A stretch of 64,000 bases of DNA from Bedellia somnulentella (lineage: Eukaryota > Arthropoda > Insecta > Lepidoptera > Bedelliidae): NCBI GenBank assembly GCA_963576735.1, contig OY755173.1, forward strand, positions 15,780,873-15,844,872, written 5' to 3'. The stretch's first letter is position 1. Each line of letters opens with the position of its first letter. The translations under genes and the position numbers were made by a program. Positions 47,870-57,436 of this stretch are shown one piece after another. The notes beneath the pieces are model-generated. The model worked only from the letters and a program-made list of their open reading frames with translations, searched no databases and was not told the origin of the DNA.

Positions 47870-47979
47870 CTGAATCTTCTGTTCTGAAACCATAGTCAGT
47901 CGGTGATTTCGTCGATGCTGCTCGCACCTCTTCAAGAATTATTCGTCGTAGCGGCGTCAACAGTGGTAAGGGGCATTGT
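47870..47979 (-). CDS. PPM1E/F-like: PPM1E/F-like phosphatase, N-terminal exon
   Basis: 110-bp exon; acceptor TATTTTCAG, donor GTAGCC. In the only open frame it encodes QCPLPLLTPLRRIILEEVRA then ASTKSPTDYGFRTEDS, with one leading and one trailing base. The trailing G plus TA of exon 45827-45610 makes a Val codon, giving EDSVYIPLRL. This corresponds to the helical region ahead of the catalytic domain in PPM1E/F, where a CP/PP-L pattern is common. It is not catalytic. The upstream partner must supply two bases; exon 58475-58412 does, exon 50438-50326 does not. Confidence 0.75.
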
Positions 47980-48029
47980 CTGAAAATACACAACACATCA
48001 TTATAAGATATATAATCAAATTAAAAGGC

Positions 48030-48305
48030 AAAAACTTTGCAGGTCAAAATGGAACATGGTACTGGATAGTCGGCATTTCAACTTAACTATACGGAAGATA
48101 AGCTTTTTACTAATAGAGATTTTGGAACCAAATTTTGTTGCATTTACTTCATCATCACAGCCCACATATATCCTTATCGAAGGGCTCCAGTCTACCATGA
48201 TAGTTTCCAGCTCCAACGATATGACGGGCTACCCGAGGAACAGAACCAGACCCCCGGAGAGTGGGCTATACTCTCGACCGCTAGACCACAGAGGCAGTCG
48301 CATTA
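48030..48305 (-). mobile_element. SINE-D, tRNA-derived
   Basis: Minus-strand head GCCTCTGTGGTCTAGCGGTC contains an A box, followed about 45 bp later by GGTTCTGTTCC, a near-perfect B box. The body continues leftwards with GATGATGAAGTAAATGCAAC. Only one copy in the window; its 3' end is not certain. Confidence 0.6.
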
Positions 48306-48999
48306 ACATAAATTGTGTTTATAGAAAATTTTATCATAATGATTTATCATTCACATACATAGTTTTACTGATCATTGGCGCCTTCCGGTGCAAATAAGAA
48401 AGAAATGAAGGAAAAATTGCGGAAATAATACAATTTTGATCAATGAAGTTTCTTATATTATAAATATATAAAGGAAAGAAAAATTTCGAAAATTGAAGTT
48501 TCTTGTTCAAAGAAAATTATAGTTTTCATTTTCAATACTATTAGGCCTGACAATTTTTTCTTCATTTCTTTTTACTTTTAGTGCAGTAAAATATCTTTAG
48601 AACTAAGCATATGGTTTTTCTTTGCGTCGTATTTTATTTTCGAAATTCAAGTAAATTCGAACATAACAGTTTTATCCGTCTTAAAATAAGTCGGTGCCCG
48701 AAGTTATGCTCAACTAATCAATAGGTTCCTATTATAAATACGTTATGTGTTGGTTAGGGCAGGCATATTGGAGCACATTAGGAATTCAACACCTACGTTC
48801 TTAGTAGGTCGACGTTGACGTGCAGAGTATGAAACGAAGGCAAGGTAATATAATGTGAGCACAGCACAATGAACTTCTTACAATATGACAGGTAGAATAT
48901 TTGATAACACTACAAAACTGGTTTCGTGAACTTGTTCTTATTTATAGACATTGATTCTGTAAGTGTGCGATAAAAGCATAAAGTCAAATCAATTGGTGT
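48306..48999. other. Intronic DNA
   Basis: A minus-strand frame at about 48720-48850 containing RRPTKNVGVEFLMCSNMPAL looks like part of a repeat-borne ORF rather than a host exon; no splice sites support it. Confidence 0.3.
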
Positions 49000-49059
49000 C
49001 TAAATGGGTCGGAAGGGCAGAAGAAGCATGAGTGCAGACTGAATACAGTTACAGAAGGA

Positions 49060-49222
49060 ACATACACATACATATACTCACGGCTATAAATCCCTAGACG
49101 GGTATAAAAGATAAGAAATTCCTCAGCCACTTTTGGAAGTAGGGTGGGGAAAAGATTGTAAAGTAAATGTTTTTGGTGATGGGTCTCCAACTGCATCGCC
49201 TAAAAGTCAATAAAAATAAGGT
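49060..49222 (-). mobile_element. SINE-B, 5'-truncated
   Basis: 3' part of SINE-B, inserted antisense into the RTE relic. Confidence 0.75.
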
Positions 49223-49485
49223 CTCTCGGGAATAAAATATTGTAGCTGATGCGATAGAATCAGTCATTAACGGCGTTGTGTGAAAGATGGTATTGTAGTG
49301 GGGATTTGAAAAGGAATGTTACTATTGTTGGGTTATACAATGCAACGAGTAATAACAGTAAAGTTAGTTGTAAGTAGTCAGAGTCAATGTGGACGGTCAT
49401 GTAGAAGTGTCAGTAGAGGACGATCAAGCCAGAGACGCATTAAGACAAAATATAATATGCTGTACACAAGGCAGTATAAAGTTTA

Positions 49486-49712
49486 TATACATATACTCGC
49501 GGCTATATTTCCCTAGAAAGGGTAGCCAGAACTAAGAAATTATAAATTCCTCAGCCACTTTTGGAAGTTGAGTGGGGAAAAGATGGTAAAAATAAAGGTT
49601 TTTGGTGATGGGTCTCCAACCGCATCGCCCAAAAATCCAATAAAAAGCCCCAATACCCTTAGTCGCCTCTTACGACACCCGTGGGTAGAAGGGGTCTAAG
49701 CCGGCACTACGC
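49486..49712 (-). mobile_element. SINE-B, nearly full length
   Basis: Inserted into the RTE relic with a short AGTTTA duplication (49480-49485, 49713-49718). A small deletion lies near its 5' end. Confidence 0.8.
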
Positions 49713-49810
49713 AGTTTAAAGATTGAAGAAGAAAATAGCATATTTAAAAGATTGATGAATGTAAATGAAGGTTACTCCGGGACGTTGTCAAAGTGGTAAT
49801 CGAAGGATAT

Positions 49811-50325
49811 TGAAGGACTTTACAGAGAGATGTTATGCGATGTATTACTTCGTGCTGACTTCTGTTTCGATGTTTTTAAGAGTTAGCTTCCTCTATATTA
49901 CTATTATGTTTGTGAATGATTCTTGTTATTACATCGATAAAACGATACTTGGAAAAACAAGGTACCAAAGTAAGGTTTTCGCAGAAACGTGTGACAGCAC
50001 TATGTTAGCTTAGCTTAAGGTTGTCGATGTAATAGGTTTCGAAGAAAGGTTTATCGAATTTTTCTTTACACTAGCAACTTAAAAATTTCAGATTTTAGAG
50101 TACATTTGTATCAAACTTATGAAACCATTGATCTTTACACGTGACGTTAACTACGTACAGGATCAGAGTTATTTAATGCCGAATTCAGCGAGAATTTAGT
50201 ATGAGGCGTGTAAGAGTTTGAGACAAAGTTAAGTACTTTCCGTAAAATATCGGGTTTACCCACAAAACGCAGTCATGTAATTAAAAATACGACATTAATT
50301 ACAATAAAAGCAATCCTAAAAATAC
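49811..50325. other. Anonymous DNA
   Basis: Searched for an exon able to link 50438-50326 to 47979-47870; none found. Confidence 0.3.
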
Positions 50326-50438
50326 CAGGAAAGGAGCTTCCTTCCGGAATGGGACAACGACCACCAACCAGATGTTTCTCGTCTAAATACTCCGGGAAGT
50401 ATATCTGAGGAGCAATTCTCGCAAGATCGATATCATTT
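50326..50438 (-). CDS. Probable coding exon, unidentified
   Basis: 113-bp open segment bounded by acceptor TATGACAG and donor GTATTT. It encodes NDIDLARIAPQIYFPEYLDE then KHLVGGRCPIPEGSSFP. The composition is protein-like and more GC-rich than the flanks, but I do not recognise the family. It needs two bases from an upstream exon and leaves one. Exon 58475-58412 could precede it, making a CGA Arg codon. It cannot splice directly to 47979-47870 in frame. It may be a 5' exon of the phosphatase with a missing linker, an alternative exon, or part of another minus-strand gene. Confidence 0.5.
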
Positions 50439-51664
50439 CTGTCATAGAAAATATACCAAATGTTAAATTTTGGGGGAAAATATTGAAAGTAGAAATATTA
50501 TTTCTATGGAAAGACAAACTGTATTCTCACACTGCGCAGTAATTTTTCGTTAGACATTAAAGAATAAAGAACGTAAATAAATGATTCAAGCAAATGAATC
50601 GAATGAAAGGTCTGTCATCTTAGTTATTAAAAGATCTTCATATCTAGCAATATTTAATAGCAAAGTCTGAATTCCCAACTGGCGCAGACGGCAACTGGCC
50701 TTAGTCTATACCACAGATCTGTATTTGAATAGATAACGCAAGTGGTATTTCTTGTATAGAAACCAAGCGTGCCATTATTTTTCCACCTACTGTGACGTCA
50801 CATGAGCAATTTAGTGATGGGACTCCCCGTCAGCGCGTAAACGATTCAATCGATTATATTCGAGTGCATCGACAGACGAATGATAAATTGACAGAAGAAT
50901 GATAAATCTAAATTTATACCTGTTTTTTAATAACGCTATTTTCTCATGGTCTCATTTTTATTCTGAGCAACTCTTCCTACATTATTTTCCTCGACCACTA
51001 CATCTTCTCGGAGAACAACGATCTAAATCAGTGAGTTAATGAGTCAGTTAGTTAGTGAGTAGTTCAGTAGCCTTTATTATTATAATAACTTGTCCTTATT
51101 GATAACCTACCTAATTAACTAGTTTTAATAATTTATTCTCGGAAAGTTACAAAATGATTTAAAAAAACCCCGAGAAGAAATTTTATCTACAAAAAGGAAA
51201 GCCAGTAGAAGGCGCTAAGACAAAATATAATACAACCCAGAACTAATTCAGATTTGAAAAAAAATCAAATAAAATTACTTGTAGAGAAGGAAAAATAATC
51301 AAGTATTTTTTTTCGTTGTCTGTTTTTCTCCAGGCTGTATCTCATTAACAGTGATAACTAGAAAGCTGAAATTTTCACAAATGACGTATTTCTGTTGCCG
51401 CTATAACAACAAATACAAGTAAAAAAAGGATTTTAAGGGGGGCCCCTCACAATAAACGTGTTTTTTTCCGTATTTGTTTGCTCAATATTAAAACGTTAAT
51501 AAGTAGATACTTAAAATTTTCACAGTATATTTACTTGTATATCACCTTTCAAAATAAATAATTAAATAACAGTAAAGTAAATATCAAAGGGGCTCCCATA
51601 CAAAAACGTTATTTTCTATTATAGATAGATAGATTATAGATATTATAGTACGGAACTCTTCGTT
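50439..51664. other. Anonymous DNA
   Basis: One perfect TGACGTCA at 50793-50800; otherwise nothing recognised. Confidence 0.35.
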
Positions 51665-52097
51665 TGTTCAATATTGGAAATAAAAAAAAAACAAAGTAGT
51701 GTAACAAACTCTTCAACATTTGCTGAATATGTAGAATTATCAGAAGCAGTAACAGAATTAAATTTTCTCATTTGTGTAATGAATGATGTCTTTACTAAGG
51801 TTTGTAAACCAGTTAAAATCTATGAAGATAATTCAGCAGCTGTAGCTATTTCTAAGTATGGAAACTTTGCAAAGAATTCTAAGCACATTGAATTTCACTA
51901 TCATTTTGTAAATTAAAATGTTTAGCAGGGAAGTATACAAAATAGAGTCAGAAAATAAAATTGCAGATATATTTACAAAACCTGTGGGAAATGTTAAATT
52001 CACTAACTTAAAAATGCTAAATTTAAAGGAGTATAGTTCCCTAATTGATTATAATTACTGTAGTACTTAAGAAGCTTTGAACTTATGTAAGGAGGCG
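51665..52097 (+). pseudogene. Ty1/copia retrotransposon RNase H end, decayed
   Basis: The end of a copia-type polyprotein: SSTFAEYVELSEAVTELNFL, then KIYEDNSAAVAISKYGNFAK and NSKHIEFHYHFVN before a stop. A second frame continues VYKIESENKIADIFTKPVGN. EDNS-A and KHI-HYHF-(R/N) are the copia RNase H signature, and ADIFTK is the usual C-terminus. A stop and a frameshift separate the two parts, and everything upstream is missing. Confidence 0.8.
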
Positions 52098-52287
52098 TGT
52101 TCGTGTATATATGTACATTTATATTGGCAACACTGAGTGAAGGAAGGAAGTAAATAAAGACTGATACATACCACACGTTAAGAAATGTAGCTTAGAGAAA
52201 AACTTGTAACTAAAATTAAACTGTTCTTTTATTAAATAAAAACAAAGTTAAAACAAGAGTATTCCAATTAATTATTTAACAGAAACA
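52098..52287 (+). repeat. Putative copia 3' LTR
   Basis: Follows a purine-rich GGAGGCG tract directly after the coding remnant, begins TGTTCGTG and may end at AGAAACA. Includes an AATAAA-type signal. No 5' LTR is present to confirm the ends. Confidence 0.45.
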
Positions 52288-52667
52288 TTGTAGTAATAAA
52301 AATATTTTAGAGACATGGAACATCCATCGCGAATATTATCATTTCTCTGTTCCCAAAATCGATTAGAATTAGAATCGAATACAACTATCTGTGTAGGTAC
52401 AACACATTTTGCTTAAAATGACAGAAATATGACAATAGCTACCGTACCATGTAGCTGATTGACAGGTGAAAATATCGTTCATTTTGATGTTCATTGCGTG
52501 TTTTAATAGACAAGCCATACTAGATAGCTTTGTAACTAAAAGCGGCAATGTATTATAAATTAAGCGATACACACTCGTTTAAAAGTTTTTCAGTGTAAAA
52601 CCACAACGAACACGAAATAATTGATTTTGCAATAAAAACCACATAATCTAATAATAAAGTGACCAAC

Positions 52668-52747
52668 CGATGAAAGGAAATCTTTCTATTAATTAGTCCC
52701 GCTTTATTTAGATAGTTTTTGCAACTCAATACGGCACAATTAGGCAT
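52668..52747 (-). CDS. THAP zinc-finger first exon candidate
   Basis: Starts ATG at 52747 and reads MPNCAVLSCKNYLNKAGLIN then RKISFHR, with a possible donor GTTGGT after two bases of the Arg codon. MP-C-V--C-N followed by ISFHR is the opening of the THAP DNA-binding domain (C2CH zinc finger), with the first two Cys ligands and the FHR(F)P start. The rest of the domain was not found, so this is either the first coding exon of a THAP gene or a scrap of a THAP-type transposase. Confidence 0.5.
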
Positions 52748-52890
52748 TTTTTTATATTTAGCTTGACATCTGTCACCGAGAACGTTCGAGCATGGACTCA
52801 ATCAAATGGCGATAAACTAAGATAATTTTACTCAGTTTTTACACGCGAAGTACATGCACTTGCGGCATCTATTCAAATACATGTCTGTGG

Positions 52891-54338
52891 TCTATACCAA
52901 TATTATAAAGAGGAAAGGTTTGATTTTTTGTTTGTTTGTTTGTTTGTATTGAATAGGCTCCAAAACTACTGGATGGATTTGTAAAATTCTTTTACTATTT
53001 TGATGCTACACTATTCCCGAGTGACATAGGCTATATTTCATTTTCAAAAAAATTTGGGATCCTTACGTAAACTTCAAAAATGTAACCCAAGGTGTTAAAA
53101 AAATACCAAAAAAAATCCTTACATCGCGTGCGCTGCGAAAAATATTGACAATAGAATAAAATGATGTAGTGAAATTTTATAGAACACATCATTATCTAAA
53201 AAAACGCCGCAACAGCATGTCTCTAACTATTATAGTTATCTCACAACAAGCGTCATTATATAAAATTATTTAAAAATTAAATTAAAATCCTGCTTTAGAA
53301 AAGGCTCTTTATTTGTACCTATCTTATCCTTATAAAAAAACGTATATATTATTTCAGACTACTTTAATACCCTTATATTACTTTTTGAATTATTCGATTA
53401 GAACATTCCATTCGAAAGTTATCTCGAATTAAAAAAATAGATAAAACTCCGCTCGGTTAGCTATGCATAGTAAGTTGTTGCAGGCGTCACGAAGGGGTAC
53501 GGGAGGGGTACATGTTCTATCCGCAAAAACGGTCCTCTTGGTAAATTACTACAAGACACCTCAATAATTATGTGGGACGAATGCACGATGAGCCATAGAG
53601 CACATATAGAGATAGAACCTCAAAAGATCTTAGGAACTCCTCTGCAGTCATGGGCGGAATTACTTTTGTATTTGCTGGAGATTTCCGACAGACTCTGCCT
53701 GTTGTTAACAGAGGTACGCGAGCAGATATCATTAAAGCATGCCTAAAATCGTCTCCCTTATGGACTTCGATTGAAACATTAAAATTACGAACTAATATGA
53801 GAGCTCATCTTCATGGAATTACAGGCAGTGATTTTCCTCAACAACTGCTTAAACTTGGGGAAGGAATTTTCCCTGCTCCAAATTTTAGCGGTTATAGTGA
53901 CATTCTTCTGGATGAGTCCCTAGGCCAGATAGTCCATAATTTGGAAAATTTAATAGATGCAGTATACCCTGATATCGAGAATTTGCACGAAAAAGACTTT
54001 AATTGGTTGTGTTCTAAAGCAATAGTGTCACCTAAGAATGATACGGTCAACGAAATAAACAATCTTATTATTCAAAAAGTCCTATGCTGCCACAAAATAA
54101 AACAACGTCAAATATTGTTTACAGGGAAGCTCTAACTCTATATATTTAATGGCTTTTGATGTAATTACTCATTATGAAATATAACAAAAAAAAAAAAAAC
54201 TAACTATAAATACAAAAAAATATAACATAGCTTAAAACTTAAAAAAACTTTTTATTCAAATAATAATACATGTAATAAAATAAAAAACCAAATGTTAATG
54301 ATAATTTATGCCCGAGCGAAGCCGGGACGGGCTGCTAT
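52891..54338 (+). mobile_element. Helitron with degenerate helicase
   Basis: Starts TCTATACCAATATTATAAAG, close to the 5' end of the Helitron at 20647-21544. It ends just after the hairpin GCCCGAGCGAAGCCGGGACGGGC split by its loop, near a CTAT where CTAG would be expected. A GTTTGTTTG tract near 52927 is typical of this group. Flanking A/T sites are not clean, so the outer ends are approximate. Confidence 0.6.
53528..54135 (+). pseudogene. Helitron PIF1-like helicase fragment
   Basis: First frame: NGPLGKLLQDTSIIMWDECT then MSHRAHIE, containing the Walker B-like WDE. After a frameshift near 53610: VMGGITFVFAGDFRQTLPVV, followed by a 161-codon stretch through LRTNMRAHLHG and VSPKNDTVNEINNLI. 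GG--FVF-GDFRQ-LPV is the diagnostic motif of Helitron PIF1 helicases. The Rep nuclease and most of the helicase are missing, so it is inactive. Confidence 0.85.
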
Positions 54339-54386
54339 TTTTCATATTTTTATAATGCAGCTTTAACATTGATCCTAGTAGACATT

Positions 54387-54470
54387 AATAAATAAAGAAT
54401 TAATAAAGGAAAGAAAAATTTCGACACAGGCGGGATTCGAACCCGCGACCTCGGGTATACGCCCCCGGAG
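54387..54470 (-). mobile_element. SINE-A, inverted segment
   Basis: tRNA-derived 3' half and part of the tail of SINE-A in minus orientation, directly abutting a plus-oriented SINE-A. Acceptor-stem and T-arm sequence (GTTCGAATCCCGCC) is intact. Confidence 0.75.
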
Positions 54471-55195
54471 GTAGGAAACGCAAACACTACTAAAACGTGT
54501 AAAAGAAATAAAGGATAGAAGAATTTCGCGCTGGCAGCCATTGACACGGTAGCTCAATTCGGTATGCAAGTTTTACAAAAGTGGTGCTGATTACGAAACC
54601 ATTTCGAGATATTATGTTTTTAAAACATATTTTCTTGAAATTAAATCAAACAGAGCAAAGATGACCGTTATTTCAGCAAAAAACTGTAACAGTATTTGAC
54701 CTTCAGCGTTATGTCAAAGACATTCGTTCTTGCAGTTTATTAATAAAACATCGAAAATCATAGGTTTGTTTAGTATAATATCGTAATAATTTCATTTGGG
54801 ATCACAAATTCGTGAAATATTTTGCAATTAGCAACATTTTTACTAAACATTTCGCTTTATTTGCATGTCGCTACGTGATATTTTCAATCGATGACGTCAT
54901 TAAGTACAAAAGTTGAACAATCTTTAAAATATCATAACTTTGCAATTACTCATTTTAAATGAAAAATATTCAAATTAGTTTTTTATTTTCGTGTTTGCTA
55001 TCGAATTAAAATATTTAATAAATGCCAAAAAAAAACTTTGCATACCGAATTGGCAAGAGCGACGGGGGCGTATACCCGAGGTCGCGGGTTCGAATCCCGC
55101 CTGCGTCGAAATTTTTCTTTCCTTTATTAATTCTTTATTTATTAGTAATAATCCCCACATGAGGTTTTCATGAACAAAAAGATTCAAATTATGTG
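54471..55195 (+). mobile_element. SINE-A split by a MITE
   Basis: The 5' part runs from GTAGGAAACGCAAACAC to GGTAGCTCAATT, a perfect A box. A 488-bp MITE (54560-55047) interrupts it inside the A box, and it resumes GGCAAGAGCGAC through GGTTCGAATCCCGCC (B box) to the tail TTTTCATGAACAAAAAGATT. Joined, the head folds as a complete tRNA cloverleaf with matching D, anticodon, T and acceptor stems. Confidence 0.85.
54560..55047. mobile_element. 488-bp MITE, CGGTATGCAA ends, AATT TSD
   Basis: Inverted ends CGGTATGCAA-GTTTT, flanked by AATT (54556-54559, 55048-55051). The pre-insertion site can be read from the intact SINE-A at 55360, confirming the boundaries. Non-coding; contains TGACGTCA. Same family as 60530-61524. 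Because AATT and the ends are palindromic, a 2-bp duplication with longer ends is also possible. Confidence 0.85.
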
Positions 55196-55267
55196 ATAGT
55201 CAGGCGTTTTCAACATTTGCATTCTATCTGAAAAGATAGACAAGTGGCCTTCCGAATTAGTAAAAAA

Positions 55268-55500
55268 TTCGAAGGTAGGAAACGCAAACACTACTAAACG
55301 TGTAAAAGAAATAAAAGAAAAGAAGAATTTCGCGCTGGCAGCCATTGACACGGTAGCTCAATTGGCAAGAGCGACGGGGGCGTATACCCGAGGTCGCGGG
55401 TTCGAATCCCGCCTGAGTCGAAATTTTTCTTTCCTTTATTAATTCTTTATTTATTAGTAATAATCCCCACATGAGGTTTCCATGAACAAAAAGATTTAAA
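55268..55500 (+). mobile_element. SINE-A, intact
   Basis: Uninterrupted copy: 5' GTAGGAAACGCAAACACTAC block, A box TAGCTCAATTGG, B box GGTTCGAATCC, TTTCTTTCCTTTATTAATTC linker and the CCCCACATGAGG-TTTC tail. It shows the element to be about 230 bp. Confidence 0.85.
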
Positions 55501-55533
55501 CCCAGTAGACATTATTTACATCTTCTACGACTA

Positions 55534-55786
55534 AGGGCCGGCGCTGACTGCCGGCATGGCATGGCAAAGGATTTCGGTACAGATATAGCATTTTTAATCT
55601 TATTACCATGCGTATAGAATTCATTTTGAAAAAACGATGCCGAGGGAGGCCGCGGTAGGACAGCACGTCGGCATCGTTGTGTCAAAATAAAGTAAAATGA
55701 ATTCTGCACTCATGGTAATAAGATTAAAAATGCTATATCTGTACCGAAATCCTTTGCCATGCCATGCCGGCAGTCAGCGCCGGCCC
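55534..55786. mobile_element. 253-bp foldback element
   Basis: Arms of about 95 bp, nearly identical when inverted, starting AGGGCCGGCGCTGACTGCC. The loop contains a second palindrome, CGATGCCGA facing TCGGCATCG. TA-like flanks are asymmetric. Non-coding. Confidence 0.75.
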
Positions 55787-55886
55787 TATGTGATCTATGA
55801 TCCATTTAATATAATTACCTAAATTTTAATTTTAATCTAAATTCAAACAAAAAGGCTACCGTTTGGACGACATCTTCAAATATCAA

Positions 55887-56587
55887 TGTCGCAGTCGGAT
55901 TGCATAATCCGCCGTTTTACATTACGGCTAGCTGTTATCTAAAACAGCTCCGATTTGTAATGCGGCGGCGGTTCAAGAATTAGCCGGATTGAATGCGGCT
56001 AGATATAAAACTGCCGGTTTGCATTCGGCGCCATGTGTCATTCAACACGGCTAGCCATAATGTATAAAAGTGAGAGATAAGCCGCCACTTTGAAAGTTTT
56101 TAGTTCCGATTCTTTAACACGCGTAGCGCTACTTGATATAACAACAACAATCAAACTATGAAAACGTTATAAATATGTCGGTTAACAGTGACTTTGAGAA
56201 ACAATTTCAATAATACAGATAATGCATTAAAGGTGCTCGTTTTATACATAACCTAACCTAACCTAGCTAAATGTGACCTAGCTTTTCCTCCCCTGCAGGG
56301 GGCTTTCGCCCCCCGACCAACCCAAGCAGAACTTAATTATTTTATGAAGACTAATCATTATGATTTTAAATGGTATATGAAATATTTTCGGACCTCCGAT
56401 GATTGGAGTTAAAAAGTTATGTTAAAAAAAACGCACCCGAGTATAAGTACGATGGACCGCTTTATTGAAGAACGTATCGCAATAACAATCCGCCTAATGC
56501 TTGAACCACCGCATTACAAAACGGCGCTGTTTTAGATAACAGCAAGCCGTAATGTAAAACGGCAGATTATAAAATCCGACAGCGACA
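55887..56587. mobile_element. Palindromic element, TGTCG ends, TCAA TSD
   Basis: 701 bp with inverted arms of about 95 bp beginning TGTCGC-GTCGGATT, flanked by TCAA (55883-55886, 56588-56591). Arms repeat GCCG-TTTGCATT-CGGC-like palindromes. The core contains CCTAACCTAACC and a strong hairpin of six G facing six C around 56299. No ORF of note. Same terminal TGTCG and duplication length as 23903-24510, but different internal sequence. Confidence 0.8.
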
Positions 56588-57213
56588 TCAACATATCGAC
56601 TGATCGTGATCACCCGAAATCATCCGTTGAAACATATCGATTCGATGAAGTGAGAAGCTCAAGTCAAATATCGATCGCAAAATATCGAAAGTGATAAACT
56701 ATCTATCTACCCCCCTGAGCGTATCCATTTCCGCACTAAAAAAACTTAAAATACCATATTAGTTAGTGACGTAGCATCGGTATAGATAGTATTTTATTTC
56801 ATTCTAATTTAATTTTGGCAGGAAAACCTCAGTCTTTGAACCACGGTATTCAGTTCAGTGAGGTAGTGTGAACTTATTAAAACGCATCATGCAAGCAGAG
56901 CTCTACAAAAAAATATTCAGCTACGAATTACAATTGAAAAAAGTAATTGCTACAATTAACAATTATATTTTGTAATTGGTAATTAATTGTAATGGCAATT
57001 ATTCAATTACTTTCTAATCGCATGCGCAAGTCAATAAGGTAAAAGCAACACTTCGTACATTTTTCTGTTCTTTTTCGTTGATATCAAAAATAATATAATG
57101 TTTAATCTCAATTACATTGATGCGTAAAAAAACTTTTAAACACTTGGGTGTTTATAAGACATAAAAAAGTAAGTCATTTAGTAACAAATTACTGTTGAAG
57201 TTTATTTCCTAAT
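56588..57213. other. Anonymous DNA
   Basis: AT-rich with AATTACAATT-like repeats near 56920-57000; no element assigned. Confidence 0.35.
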
Positions 57214-57220
57214 TCAATTA

Positions 57221-57429
57221 GCCGTGTAGTGTCGGCTTAGAATAACACTACCCCATTTCTACCCGTGGGTGATCGTAAGAGGCGACTAAGGGTATAGGGG
57301 CTTATCAAGTGATTTTTGGACTATGTGGTTGGAGACCCGTCACCAAAAACATTAAGGAATTTCTAATTCCTTAGCTCTGGCTACCCCTTTCTAGGGATTT
57401 ATAGCTGTGAGAATATGTATGTATTTATG
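57221..57429 (+). mobile_element. SINE-B with internal deletion
   Basis: Complete ends, 7-bp duplication TCAATTA (57214-57220, 57430-57436). About 40 bp of the middle is missing after GGTTGGAGACCCGTCACC. Confidence 0.85.
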
Positions 57430-57436
57430 TCAATTA

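Larger units (their letters stand above)
49000..49810 (+). mobile_element. RTE LINE relic interrupted by two SINE-B copies
   Basis: Old RTE 3' sequence in pieces: GGCAGAAGAAGCATGA at 49016, the GTGTGAAAGATGGTATTGTA piece near 49275, AGAAGTGTCAGTAGAGGACG near 49402, then AAAAGATTGATGAATGTAAA from 49747. The order is colinear with the intact copy, so the two SINEs entered it later. Confidence 0.7.

Noticed and set aside
55338..55420. Possible functional tRNA gene
   Set aside because: It folds well, but it is the head of SINE-A, repeated nearby with the same non-tRNA flanks.
56249..56266. CCTAACCTAACC as telomeric repeat
   Set aside because: Only two to three units inside a transposon; not an array.
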